NCBI GenBank assembly: GCA_964406155.1
Contig: CAYOQR010000009.1
Span: 53,752 to 117,751 of the forward strand
Origin: Dongia_B sp964406155
GTDB taxonomy: Bacteria > Pseudomonadota > Alphaproteobacteria > Dongiales > Dongiaceae
Length of the DNA stretch: 64,000 nucleotides
Direction: 5' to 3'
Positions 17,140 to 26,916 of the stretch are shown piece after piece. The translations under genes and the position numbers were made by a program. The notes under the pieces were generated by a model that saw nothing but the letters and a program-made list of their open reading frames with translations, ran no database searches and was not told where the DNA came from. The number at the start of each line of letters is the position of its first letter. The stretch's first letter is position 1.

Positions 17140-18363
17140 ATGACGATCTTGCCAGAGGCCATACATTTGCCTGGGACTGCACAAGCCGCCGCTACCGACA
17201 GCCGACCCGCCGCCCCCGTCATCTGGGCGATCGGTGCCTGGCGGGCGGGAGATCATGCCCAGGTCGCGGCCCTGGCGGCGGCGTTGGAACAGGCCTATGG
17301 CTGGCGGATCGAGTTCAAGCCCTTCTTCGACCGGCGGGACGATCCGGCGACGGCCGGCTATAGCGGTCCCTGGCCGGATCTCGTGATCGGCATCGGCCGG
17401 GGCGGCCAGCGCCTGGCGGCCTGGATCAAGCGACAATCCGGCGGCCGGACGCGGATCGTCCTGCTCGGCCGGGTGGACGGGCCGATGGACGATTGCGACC
17501 TGATCGTCAGTACCGCGCAATACGGTTTTCCCGATCATCCCCATCTCATCCGCCTGACCTTGCCCCTCACGCCCCGGCCTCCGGCCGACGACCCTTCCCT
17601 GGCCCGCTGGGCCGGCGAGTTCGCACTGCTCGCGCGGCCGCTGATCGGGGTGCTGGTCGGCGGCCCCTCCGATCCGCTGCTGCTCGGTGCGGCCGAGGGC
17701 GCCAAGCTTGCCGGCGAGATCGCCGGCCTTGCAGAGGGGACCGGCGGCTCGCTGCTGATCGCCACCGGCCGGCGCACGCCGAACGAGGTGGTCGCGATGC
17801 TGCGCCAGGTGGCCGATCAGGTTCCTGACAGGCATCGCCTGATCGCCTTTCCGAAGGACGGTTTCGCGGCGCCGGAAGATAATCCTTACCGGGCGATCCT
17901 GGCGGCGGCAGACCGTTTCGTCGTGACCGCCGACAGCGTCTCCATGCTGGCCGATGCCTGCGCCACGGGGAAACCCGTCACCCTGTTCGATCTGCCGGCG
18001 ATCCCGCCGAAGCCCGATTACAAGGAATATTGGCGCCGGCGCCGGCGCCGGCGCTTCGCCGCCGGCAAGCGGCTGGACCTCATCGACCGGGTCTATGATG
18101 CCGCCATCCGGCACGGCCGGGTCCGGCCGGGCCGCGATGTGCCGACCCTGATCGCCTGGCTGCTGGGGCCGGGCGGGGGCGAGGCTTTAAGAGGCGGGGC
18201 TCTCAGCGGCGATGCCGCGAAATCCGCCGCCCTGGCGGGCCGCCTGGCGGCCGAGCGGCAGCTTGTCCTGAGCCGGATCAAGGCGTTGCTGGCACCGGTT
18301 GCGGCCGGGGGGTCCGCCGGGTCGGGCGGCGGTATTGGAGGGGGAGCCGGCCGTGCCGGCTAG
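17140..18363 (+). CDS. Mitochondrial-fission ELM1-like family protein
   Basis: A 407-residue protein of the Elm1 family (plant ELM1 recruits a dynamin for mitochondrial division; bacterial members are uncharacterised and have a glycosyltransferase-B-like layout). Landmarks: WAIGAWRAGDHAQVAALAAAL, PDLVIGIGRGGQR, LIGVLVGGPSDP, GSLLIATGRRTPNEV and FVVTADSVSMLADACATGKPV. A run of seven Arg (18033-18053) is encoded by alternating CGC/CGG, an apparent 6-bp expansion. The last ~30 residues are Gly/Ala-rich and probably disordered. It starts 58 nt after the OCD-family stop on the same strand and could be co-transcribed. Confidence 0.85.
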   Translation: MTILPEAIHLPGTAQAAATDSRPAAPVIWAIGAWRAGDHAQVAALAAALEQAYGWRIEFKPFFDRRDDPATAGYSGPWPDLVIGIGRGGQRLAAWIKRQSGGRTRIVLLGRVDGPMDDCDLIVSTAQYGFPDHPHLIRLTLPLTPRPPADDPSLARWAGEFALLARPLIGVLVGGPSDPLLLGAAEGAKLAGEIAGLAEGTGGSLLIATGRRTPNEVVAMLRQVADQVPDRHRLIAFPKDGFAAPEDNPYRAILAAADRFVVTADSVSMLADACATGKPVTLFDLPAIPPKPDYKEYWRRRRRRRFAAGKRLDLIDRVYDAAIRHGRVRPGRDVPTLIAWLLGPGGGEALRGGALSGDAAKSAALAGRLAAERQLVLSRIKALLAPVAAGGSAGSGGGIGGGAGRAG

Positions 18364-18389
18364 GATTTGCCGCGCGGTGCTTGCAAAGC

Positions 18390-18417
18390 CTTGAAAAGGC
18401 CCTATATATCCCATCGG
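18390..18417 (+). promoter_or_regulatory. Sigma-32-type heat-shock promoter of dnaK
   Basis: CTTGAAA at 18390-18396, a 13-bp spacer, then CCCATCGG from 18410 closely match the heat-shock sigma-32 (RpoH) pattern CTTGAAA-N11-16-CCCATNT. The site is about 175 bp upstream of the dnaK ATG. Confidence 0.72.
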
Positions 18418-18588
18418 ATTATGAGATTTCCCCAGATTACGGCGGGTCTTTCCGCCCAGGCTTCCTCCTGCAGCATGGGCCCGCTCCGCGATCCGGGGCA
18501 TATCAGACAGAACCAACCTAAGACGGGGACCTCCGTGGTGCTTCATTGGGAAGGCCGCGATGGGGTTTGCTGAACTGAAGAGGATGAC

Positions 18589-20523
<1,935 letters not shown>

Positions 20524-20564
20524 GGAGCGGCATGAGATGCATGGGCATCCACTGAACTGAGTGC

Positions 20565-20609
20565 GATGGCCCCTCGATCGGTCCGGTTGCGGGTCGGTGA
20601 GGGGCCATC
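20565..20609 (+). terminator. Hairpin in the dnaK-dnaJ spacer
   Basis: A perfect 11-bp inverted repeat, GATGGCCCCTC / GAGGGGCCATC, with a 23-nt loop, starts 42 bp after the dnaK stop. No long T run follows, so it may be a partial terminator or a transcript-end stabiliser that sets DnaK above DnaJ. Confidence 0.65.
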
Positions 20610-20707
20610 ACTCATTTACGGGGCCGAGCATCGATCAACATATGTCCATGCCCGCTTGGGACCACGCATGGGACGATGTGCAACCGATTTTGTGATTCTT
20701 TAAGCCG

Positions 20708-21871
20708 ATGTCGAAGCAAGACTATTACGATCTCCTGGGCGTGCAGAAATCCGCCTCCGCCGATGACCTGAAGAAGGCCTATCGCAAGATGGCCATGCAG
20801 TATCATCCGGACCGCAATCCCGGCGACAAATCGGCCGAACAGAAGTTCAAGGAAGTCAGCGAGGCCTATGACGTCCTGAAGGACGAGCAGAAGCGCGCGG
20901 CCTATGACCGCTTCGGCCATGCCGCTTTCGAGAATGGCCATGGCGGCGGCCGGGGCGGCAATCCCTTCGGCAATGGCGCCGGCTTCGATTTCACCGGCTC
21001 GGGTTTCGCCGACATCTTCGACGAGATGTTCGGCGAGTTCATGGGCGGTCGGCGGGGCGGCGGCGGCCAGGCTCGCGGCCGTGGCGGCGATCTCCGCTAC
21101 AACATGGAAATCAGCCTGGAAGAAGCCTTCCACGGCAAGCAGGCGACGATCCGCGTCCCGACCTCGATCCAATGCGACGATTGCCAGGGATCGGGCGGCG
21201 AAAAGGGCGCGCAGCCGATCACCTGCCCGGCCTGTCACGGCCATGGCCGGGTGCGGGCGACCCAGGGCTTCTTCACCATCGAGCGCACCTGCCAGACCTG
21301 CGGCGGTGGCGGCAAGGTGATCGAAAAGGCCTGCAAGACCTGTCACGGCCAGGGTCGCATCGCCAAGGAAAAGACCCTGCAGGTCTCGATCCCGGCGGGT
21401 GTCGAGGACGGCACGCGGATCCGTCTGGCAGGCGAGGGCGAAGCCGGCATGCGGGGCGCGCCGGCGGGCGATCTCTATATCTTCCTCACCGTGAAGCCGC
21501 ATCGCCTGTTCCAGCGCGACGGCGCCGATGTCCATTGCCGTGTGCCGATCCCGATGACCACGGCGGCCTTGGGTGGCCAGATCGAAATCCCCACCGTCGA
21601 TGGCGGTCGCGCCAAGGTCGGCATTCCGGCCGGTGCCCAGAACGGCCAGCAATTCCGTCTCAAGGGCAAGGGCATGTCGGTGCTGCGCTCGCCGAGCCGG
21701 GGCGACATGTATGCCGAGATCCTGGTGGAGACGCCGGTTCATCTCACCAAGAAGCAGAAGGAACTGCTGGAGCAGTTCGCCGCCGAAAGCGAGAAGTCCG
21801 GCAAGCAGTCACCGGAATCCGATGGCTTCTTCGCCCGGGTGAAGGAGTTCTTCGATACCAGCCGCGATTGA
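20708..21871 (+). CDS. dnaJ: Co-chaperone DnaJ (Hsp40)
   Basis: A 387-residue class I J-protein that stimulates DnaK ATPase and delivers substrates. J domain at residues 4-70 with the HPD motif (MQYHPDRNPGDKSAEQKF), Gly/Phe-rich region (NPFGNGAGFDFTGSGFADIF), four CxxCxGxG zinc modules (CDDCQGSG, CPACHGHG, CQTCGGGG, CKTCHGQG), then the C-terminal beta domains. Standard partner downstream of dnaK; the spacer hairpin probably lowers its expression relative to dnaK. Confidence 0.98.
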   Translation: MSKQDYYDLLGVQKSASADDLKKAYRKMAMQYHPDRNPGDKSAEQKFKEVSEAYDVLKDEQKRAAYDRFGHAAFENGHGGGRGGNPFGNGAGFDFTGSGFADIFDEMFGEFMGGRRGGGGQARGRGGDLRYNMEISLEEAFHGKQATIRVPTSIQCDDCQGSGGEKGAQPITCPACHGHGRVRATQGFFTIERTCQTCGGGGKVIEKACKTCHGQGRIAKEKTLQVSIPAGVEDGTRIRLAGEGEAGMRGAPAGDLYIFLTVKPHRLFQRDGADVHCRVPIPMTTAALGGQIEIPTVDGGRAKVGIPAGAQNGQQFRLKGKGMSVLRSPSRGDMYAEILVETPVHLTKKQKELLEQFAAESEKSGKQSPESDGFFARVKEFFDTSRD

Positions 21872-21941
21872 TCGTCCGGCGACGGCATCGGGGGTTGTCT
21901 CCCGCAACGGCACAGTTTTAGCGGACTGGGCTTAACGGACC

Positions 21942-21966
21942 GGGCGTGATGGGCTGGGCGTGATGG
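21942..21966. repeat. 14-bp tandem duplication over the TfoX-like start codon
   Basis: GGGCGTGATGG occurs at 21942 and again at 21956, a 14-bp period. The upstream copy supplies ATG 21949, opening a four-codon frame (MGWA) whose TGA overlaps the downstream ATG at 21963. This is the same layout as at the LysR start. Confidence 0.85.
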
Positions 21967-22388
21967 ATCGGGATTTTCTCATCGATCTGTTTTCCGAGTT
22001 TGGTGAGGTCAGCCTGCGCCGCATGTTCAGCGGCTATGGCGTGTCCGCGGCCGGGGTCAATTTCGCGCTGGTGCTGCGCGGCGCGCTTTACTTCAGGGTC
22101 GATGATCAGAACATCGCCCCGTTCCAGGATGAAGGGTCGGAGCCGTTCAAATATGCGACACGTACCAAGGAGGTAACGGTCGCGTCGTACTGGCGGCTTC
22201 CGGAGCGTCTCTATGATGATCCTGAGGAACTGGCGCAATGGGCGACTGCCGCTTTGGCGGCGGCCAAACGGGCGGCAGCCGGCAAACGGGCCAAGGTCGA
22301 CAAAGCCAGCAGTGCCAAGCCCAAGGCTGGTCACTCTAAAATCAGGGCGGCTGGAAAGAAAGCCGCGCCGAAGCGGCCTCTGGAATAA
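21963..22388 (+). CDS. TfoX/Sxy N-terminal-domain protein with basic tail
   Basis: A 141-residue protein. Residues 1-95 form a TfoX N-terminal domain (LIDLFSEFGEVSLRRMFSGYGV, GALYFRVDDQN, SYWRLPERLYDDPEELAQW). TfoX/Sxy is a competence activator in gammaproteobacteria, but stand-alone N-domain proteins in alphaproteobacteria have no proven role. The last ~45 residues are Lys/Ala/Pro-rich and probably bind nucleic acid or are disordered. The ATG at 21963 sits in a 14-bp duplication, and another 14-bp duplication carries its stop codon. Confidence 0.82.
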   Translation: MDRDFLIDLFSEFGEVSLRRMFSGYGVSAAGVNFALVLRGALYFRVDDQNIAPFQDEGSEPFKYATRTKEVTVASYWRLPERLYDDPEELAQWATAALAAAKRAAAGKRAKVDKASSAKPKAGHSKIRAAGKKAAPKRPLE

Positions 22389-22423
22389 TGACGTTGGAAT
22401 AATTACGTTCGAGCAATAATCGT
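22381..22423. repeat. 14-bp duplication covering the TfoX-like stop codon
   Basis: TGGAATAATGACGT (22381-22394) is followed directly by TGGAATAATTACGT (22395-22408) and a degenerate third copy (22409-22423). The first unit contains the gene's last Glu codon and TAA stop. Confidence 0.85.
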
Positions 22424-22474
22424 GGCTGGGCGCGAAAGGCGGAGTGTTCTCTCCGCGCGCGCTTTCATTGTGCG

Positions 22475-23248
22475 TTAGGGCTGCGGTGCCACTTGGCGGA
22501 TGGTGTTCGGCAGGCTCTCTTGCAGCAGCTTGTTGGCGGCTTCCTGCAGCATCTGGCGCTGCACGGCCGACCAACTGGCGATGGGTTTCGGCCAGGCATC
22601 CTTGCCGAGGTCGGTGAACGGCCCGTCGATTTTCGCGAGTTCATACCAGCCATTGCCCAGGGGGTCGGCATGGAAGTCGGCCACGGCCTCGCCGCTATGC
22701 CCATCGATCAGGAAAGCATGATAGAGGATATAGGCCGTCGGCACGGCATGCTGCCGCAAGAGGCCGATGCCGCGGAGCGTATAGGCGCCCGACGTGGCGC
22801 CCGCCTCGACCAGCACCAGATAGTAATCGAGATTGTTCGGCTCCACCGCGCGGCGGATGATCGGTCCCAGATTGGGCCGCTCACGATTGAAGACGCCGCC
22901 GCGCATGACCGGCCCGTCGATCGCCGGCGCACGGAATTTGCTCGCCGCGTAATGCAGCGGCCGTACATCGTAGCCTGCGTCGCGCAGCAGCCGCGTCGCC
23001 TGTTCGGTTGCCTGATCGTCGATCCGCCAGTCGCCGATCGGGAAGCTGATGCTGCCTTTTTCCCAGCCAAGACTGTCGATATCGGCCAGGGTGATGCTCT
23101 CGCTGAGCGCACTGATGACGCCGATTGTCTTCGGCCCCGCCGGCTCCTCCTGGGCGGGCGCCGACGAGGTGTCGTCCCCGCCCCAGGGCCAAAGGGAGCA
23201 GGCCGACAGGGAGAAGAGGCAGGCGACAAGGACAATCAGACGTTTCAT
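22475..23248 (-). CDS. Putative lipoprotein of unknown function
   Basis: A 257-residue exported protein. The N-terminus MKRLIVLVACLFSLSAC is a lipoprotein signal with lipobox LSAC, so it should be membrane-anchored. The mature part has an acidic/Pro linker and a mixed alpha/beta region (TIGVISALSESITLADID, DYYLVLVEAG, AYILYHAFLIDGHSGEAVADF). I do not recognise a defined family. It is alone on its strand, convergent with the TfoX-like gene and divergent from the MDR enzyme. Confidence 0.75.
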   Translation of the reverse strand: MKRLIVLVACLFSLSACSLWPWGGDDTSSAPAQEEPAGPKTIGVISALSESITLADIDSLGWEKGSISFPIGDWRIDDQATEQATRLLRDAGYDVRPLHYAASKFRAPAIDGPVMRGGVFNRERPNLGPIIRRAVEPNNLDYYLVLVEAGATSGAYTLRGIGLLRQHAVPTAYILYHAFLIDGHSGEAVADFHADPLGNGWYELAKIDGPFTDLGKDAWPKPIASWSAVQRQMLQEAANKLLQESLPNTIRQVAPQP

Positions 23249-23418
23249 CGGCAGTCTTTAGCGTCAAAGTGGTGTAATTCCGGCCCAGCCTAGGGGCGAG
23301 CCGGATTGGCTTCAAGGGGCTGCATCGACATCGGGCGTCGCGAGAAATAATCGCTGTTAACTGTTATCGATAAAGTTACATTTCCTGGCATTATCCACCT
23401 GTGGGGGAACGGGCCGTC

Positions 23419-24456
23419 ATGTCAGAACTCAATCGTCGGATCGTCCTGGCCGCCCGGCCGAACGGCATGCCCGTTCCCGGCGATTTCCGCCTGGAGGAAG
23501 TCCCGGTGCCGGTGCCCGGCGTGGGCGAAATCCTGTTGCAGGCGCTGTGGCTGTCGCTGGATCCCTATATGCGCACCCGCATGAGTGCTGCGAAATCCTA
23601 TGCCGCGCAGCTCGAGATCGGCGATGTCATGGTCGGCGGCACGGTCGGCAAGGTGCTGGCCTCGCGCCATCCCGATTATGCGGTGGGGGAGATCGTCTCC
23701 GGCTATACCGGCTGGCAGACGCATGCGATCAGCGACGGGACCGGCTTGGTCAAGGTCGATCCCGCTTTGGCGCCGATCTCCACCGCTTTGGGCGTTCTCG
23801 GCATGCCGGGCATGACGGCCTATACGGGGCTTCTGAATATCGGCCGGCCGAAAGCAGGGGAGACCTTGGTGGTCGGCGCCGCCACCGGCCCGGTCGGATC
23901 GCTGGTCGGCCAGATCGCCAAGCTGCAGGGCTGCCGCACCGTCGCCATTGCCGGCGGTGCGGAGAAATGCCGCTATGCGACCGAGGTGCTGGGGTTCGAT
24001 GCAGCCCTCGACCACCATGCGGCCGATCTTGCCGCCCAACTGGCGAAAGCCTGCCCGAAGGGCATCGACATCTATTGGGAAAATGTCGGCGGGAAGGTCT
24101 GGGACGCGGTCCTGCCGCTTCTCAACGATTTCGCCCGGGTGCCGGTCTGCGGCGTGATCGCCCATTACAATGACCAGGGCCGGCCGTCCGCCGAGGCCAC
24201 GCAGCGTCCCGATCGCACGGCGCAACTGATGCTGCAGGTTCTCTTCAAGCGCCTGCATCTGCAAGGCTTCATCGTCAGTGACTTTGCCGCTCAGGCGGCC
24301 GATTTCCGCCGCGATGTCGCGGCCTGGCTGCGTGACGGCAAGATCGTCTACCGCGAGGATGTAGTGGCGGGGCTGGAACGGGCCCCGGAAGCCCTGATCG
24401 GCCTGCTGCAGGGCCGGAATTTCGGCAAGCTGCTGGTCAAGGTCGCTGAGGGCTGA
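23419..24456 (+). CDS. NADP-dependent MDR-family oxidoreductase (CurA-like)
   Basis: A 345-residue zinc-independent medium-chain dehydrogenase/reductase of the leukotriene B4 dehydrogenase/CurA type. The N-terminus RIVLAARPNGMPVPGDFRLEE is typical, as are LSLDPYMRTRM, GMPGMTAYTGLL, the nucleotide-binding AATGPVGSLVGQIAK, DIYWENVGGKVWDAVLPLL and LQGFIVSDF. Such enzymes reduce the C=C bond of alpha,beta-unsaturated carbonyls with NADPH. ATG 23419 is chosen; the open frame also has a GTG at 23401. The physiological substrate is unknown. Confidence 0.9.
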   Translation: MSELNRRIVLAARPNGMPVPGDFRLEEVPVPVPGVGEILLQALWLSLDPYMRTRMSAAKSYAAQLEIGDVMVGGTVGKVLASRHPDYAVGEIVSGYTGWQTHAISDGTGLVKVDPALAPISTALGVLGMPGMTAYTGLLNIGRPKAGETLVVGAATGPVGSLVGQIAKLQGCRTVAIAGGAEKCRYATEVLGFDAALDHHAADLAAQLAKACPKGIDIYWENVGGKVWDAVLPLLNDFARVPVCGVIAHYNDQGRPSAEATQRPDRTAQLMLQVLFKRLHLQGFIVSDFAAQAADFRRDVAAWLRDGKIVYREDVVAGLERAPEALIGLLQGRNFGKLLVKVAEG

Positions 24457-24657
24457 CACCGGCCAAGATCAGTGAGACGGGTCAGTAAGGGTGACCGGCA
24501 GTCCTGAAAGCCGGCGCCACCCTCAGCTCAGACGACGCTGGAGCCGGGCCCGGCAAGAGCCTCATAGAGGGGGGTTTTCCTAGCCGTCGATCCAACCGCC
24601 TGTTGCCCAACTGCCCGGAACTGGCTTAGATACGCGAAATGATTTTCCGGGGGATGT

Positions 24658-25902
24658 ATGGCAGCGAAGAAAGCATCGAAGCCGCAGAAGGCCCAGCCGG
24701 CGGCGAAGTCCAGTCCCAAGAAACCGGCCCCGAAGCCGGCGGTGAAGTCATCTAAACCCTTGAAAGAGCCAGCGAAATCGAAACCCGCTGCGGCTCCGGA
24801 GGCAACGCGCCCGGCTGCCCGGATGGCGGAGAAAACGGCACCGAAACCGGCCGAGAAGACACCGGTTGCCAAGGCCGCACCGGCCCCGACTCCGGTCCCA
24901 TCCCCGGCGCCCACCGCTGCCAAACCGGTTGCGCCGAAGCCGGCACCGGCCGCCAAGCCGGCGCCCGTGAAGGCCGCCCCGGCGAAGCAACCGATGACCC
25001 GGCGGCCGAGCAATGGCGCGATCAGGGTCGGCATCGTCGGTTGCGCCGGCCGGATGGGCCAGATGCTCCTGAAACTGCTGATCAATGCGCCGGGTGTCGT
25101 CGTCATCGGCGGCACCGAGCGGCGCGGCTCGGCGGCTTTGGGCCAGGATCTCGGCGCCCTGGCCGGCGCGGACCCCCTGGGCATCTCGGTCACCGAGGAC
25201 CCGGCAGTGATGTTCGAAACCGCCGATGTGGTGGTCGATTTCACCAATCCCTCGGCGAGCGTGGTCCATGCCGGTTTGGCGGCCAAGTTCGGCTGCGCCC
25301 ATGTGGTCGGCACCACCGGCCTCGATCCGGACCAACTGGCGGCGATCGGCCGCTCGGCCCAGCGCACGGCGATCGTGCTGGCGGCCAATATGAGCCTCGG
25401 CGTCAATCTGCTGCAGCAGGTGGTGGAGGAGATGGCCCGCATCCTCGATACCGAATGGGATATCGAGATCGTGGAAATGCATCACCGCCACAAGGTGGAT
25501 TCGCCATCGGGCACCGCCCTGGCCCTGGGTGAGGCGGCAGCGCGCGGCCGCAATGTCGCCCTGCGCCGGGTCGCCCGGCGCTCCCGCGACGGTCAGGTCG
25601 GCCCGCGTCCGCGCGGCGAGATCGGCTTCTCCGCCTTGCGGGGTGGCGACGTGGTCGGCGATCACACGGTGATCTTCGCCGCCGATGGCGAACGGGTGGA
25701 GATCAGCCACAAGGCGTCGAGCCGCGAGATCTTCGCCCGTGGCGCGGTCAAGGCCGTGCTCTGGGCGGCGGGCAAGAAGCCCGGCCTCTACAACATGCGC
25801 GATGTGCTGGGCTTCAGCGTCGCCGGCCCGTCCGGCGGCAATGGCGGCACCGTTCCGGGCAACGGCCATAACGGCAATGGGAATGGCGGCAACGGCGCGT
25901 AA
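24658..25902 (+). CDS. dapB: 4-hydroxy-tetrahydrodipicolinate reductase with long Lys/Pro/Ala N-terminal tail
   Basis: DapB reduces 4-hydroxy-tetrahydrodipicolinate in lysine and diaminopimelate synthesis. The enzyme core begins near residue 122 (IRVGIVGCAGRMGQMLLKLL) and has HVVGTTGLDPDQLAAI, AANMSLGVNLL and the catalytic EIVEMHHRHKVDSPSGTALA; core length is normal. Unusually, ~115 residues of Lys/Ala/Pro repeats resembling histone H1 or AlgP-type tails precede it, and a Gly/Asn-rich tail of ~25 residues follows. ATG 24658 has a good Shine-Dalgarno (GGGGGAT), whereas the internal ATG 24994 just before the core has only a weak one, so the tail is probably translated. Confidence 0.93.
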   Translation: MAAKKASKPQKAQPAAKSSPKKPAPKPAVKSSKPLKEPAKSKPAAAPEATRPAARMAEKTAPKPAEKTPVAKAAPAPTPVPSPAPTAAKPVAPKPAPAAKPAPVKAAPAKQPMTRRPSNGAIRVGIVGCAGRMGQMLLKLLINAPGVVVIGGTERRGSAALGQDLGALAGADPLGISVTEDPAVMFETADVVVDFTNPSASVVHAGLAAKFGCAHVVGTTGLDPDQLAAIGRSAQRTAIVLAANMSLGVNLLQQVVEEMARILDTEWDIEIVEMHHRHKVDSPSGTALALGEAAARGRNVALRRVARRSRDGQVGPRPRGEIGFSALRGGDVVGDHTVIFAADGERVEISHKASSREIFARGAVKAVLWAAGKKPGLYNMRDVLGFSVAGPSGGNGGTVPGNGHNGNGNGGNGA

Positions 25903-25955
25903 GCGCCGCTGCCAGTTCCACCATCCCCTACCGTTTTTGTCCGAGAAGGTTTGTC

Positions 25956-26879
25956 TCAGCGCGGCCGTGGCTTGAGGAAGCGAGCCGACGCCAGGCCGCC
26001 GAGGATCAGGACCAGGGCCGCCAGGGCGTTCCAGCCCGGCGTCTCGCCGAGCCAGAGATAGCCCCAGCCGATGCCCATCAACGGCACCAGGTAATTGTTG
26101 AAGGCCGCGAAGCCGGCGCCGACCCGCCGCAGGATCAGAAAGAACAACAGATTGCCGGCGGCGGTCGAGAGCAGACCCAGCCACAGGGCGGCGAGCAATG
26201 CCGGTGACGTCTGGTGCAGCTCCCATGGCCGGTCGTGGATCAGCCAGACCGGCAGCATGGTGATCAGCGCCATCAGCAAAATCGACCCCACCGTCATCTC
26301 CGGTCCCATCGACGGCAGCCGGCGGGTGTTGACGCCATAGAAGGAATAGCTGACCGTCCCGCCGAGGATCGCCAACTGGCCGATCACCGACCGGCCGATA
26401 CCGCCCAGGGCATCGACGCCGACCAGGACGATGACGCCGATCAGCGCCAGGACGACGCCGACTCCCTTGCCGAGGGTCAGCTTCTCGTCGGGAGTCATCA
26501 GATGCGCCAGGATCACGACCAAGATCGGGATCACCGCCATCAGGATCGCCGCCAGATTGGAGGGCGTGTATTGCTCGCCCCAGCCGATCAGGAAGAAGGG
26601 CAGCGAATTGCCGATCACACCGAGGAAGGCAAGCCGGCCCCAGAGCGCGCCGCTGCGCGGCCAAGCCTGGCCCTTGACGATGGCAATGCCGCAGAGGATC
26701 GCCGCGCCGATGGCGATGCGATAGGTCGCCAGGGTCAGCGGCGGCAGACCGTTCTCGACGGCGATCTTGATGGCGATGAAGGACGAGCCCCAGACCAGGG
26801 ACAGGATCAGCAGCAGGCCGAATTCCGCCAGCCCCGGATGACGGAGCGCGGTATGGGCTGGGGACATGGTGGAAGACAT
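25956..26879 (-). CDS. EamA/DMT-family transporter
   Basis: A 307-residue inner-membrane protein with ten predicted helices in two EamA repeats. The first repeat opens LILSLVWGSSFIAIKIAVENG, and the second starts near ILGGTVSYSFYGVNTRRL; AAILMAVIPILVVILA and VPLMGIGWGYLWLGE are typical EamA segments. DMT transporters export amino acids, nucleosides or other metabolites; the substrate cannot be predicted. It converges on dapB with a 53-bp gap and lies upstream of the DUF2244 gene on the minus strand only in map order. Confidence 0.9.
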   Translation of the reverse strand: MSSTMSPAHTALRHPGLAEFGLLLILSLVWGSSFIAIKIAVENGLPPLTLATYRIAIGAAILCGIAIVKGQAWPRSGALWGRLAFLGVIGNSLPFFLIGWGEQYTPSNLAAILMAVIPILVVILAHLMTPDEKLTLGKGVGVVLALIGVIVLVGVDALGGIGRSVIGQLAILGGTVSYSFYGVNTRRLPSMGPEMTVGSILLMALITMLPVWLIHDRPWELHQTSPALLAALWLGLLSTAAGNLLFFLILRRVGAGFAAFNNYLVPLMGIGWGYLWLGETPGWNALAALVLILGGLASARFLKPRPR

Positions 26880-26916
26880 GCGGTGCCGGTTATCGCTTCT
26901 TGCGTCGAGGTGAGTG

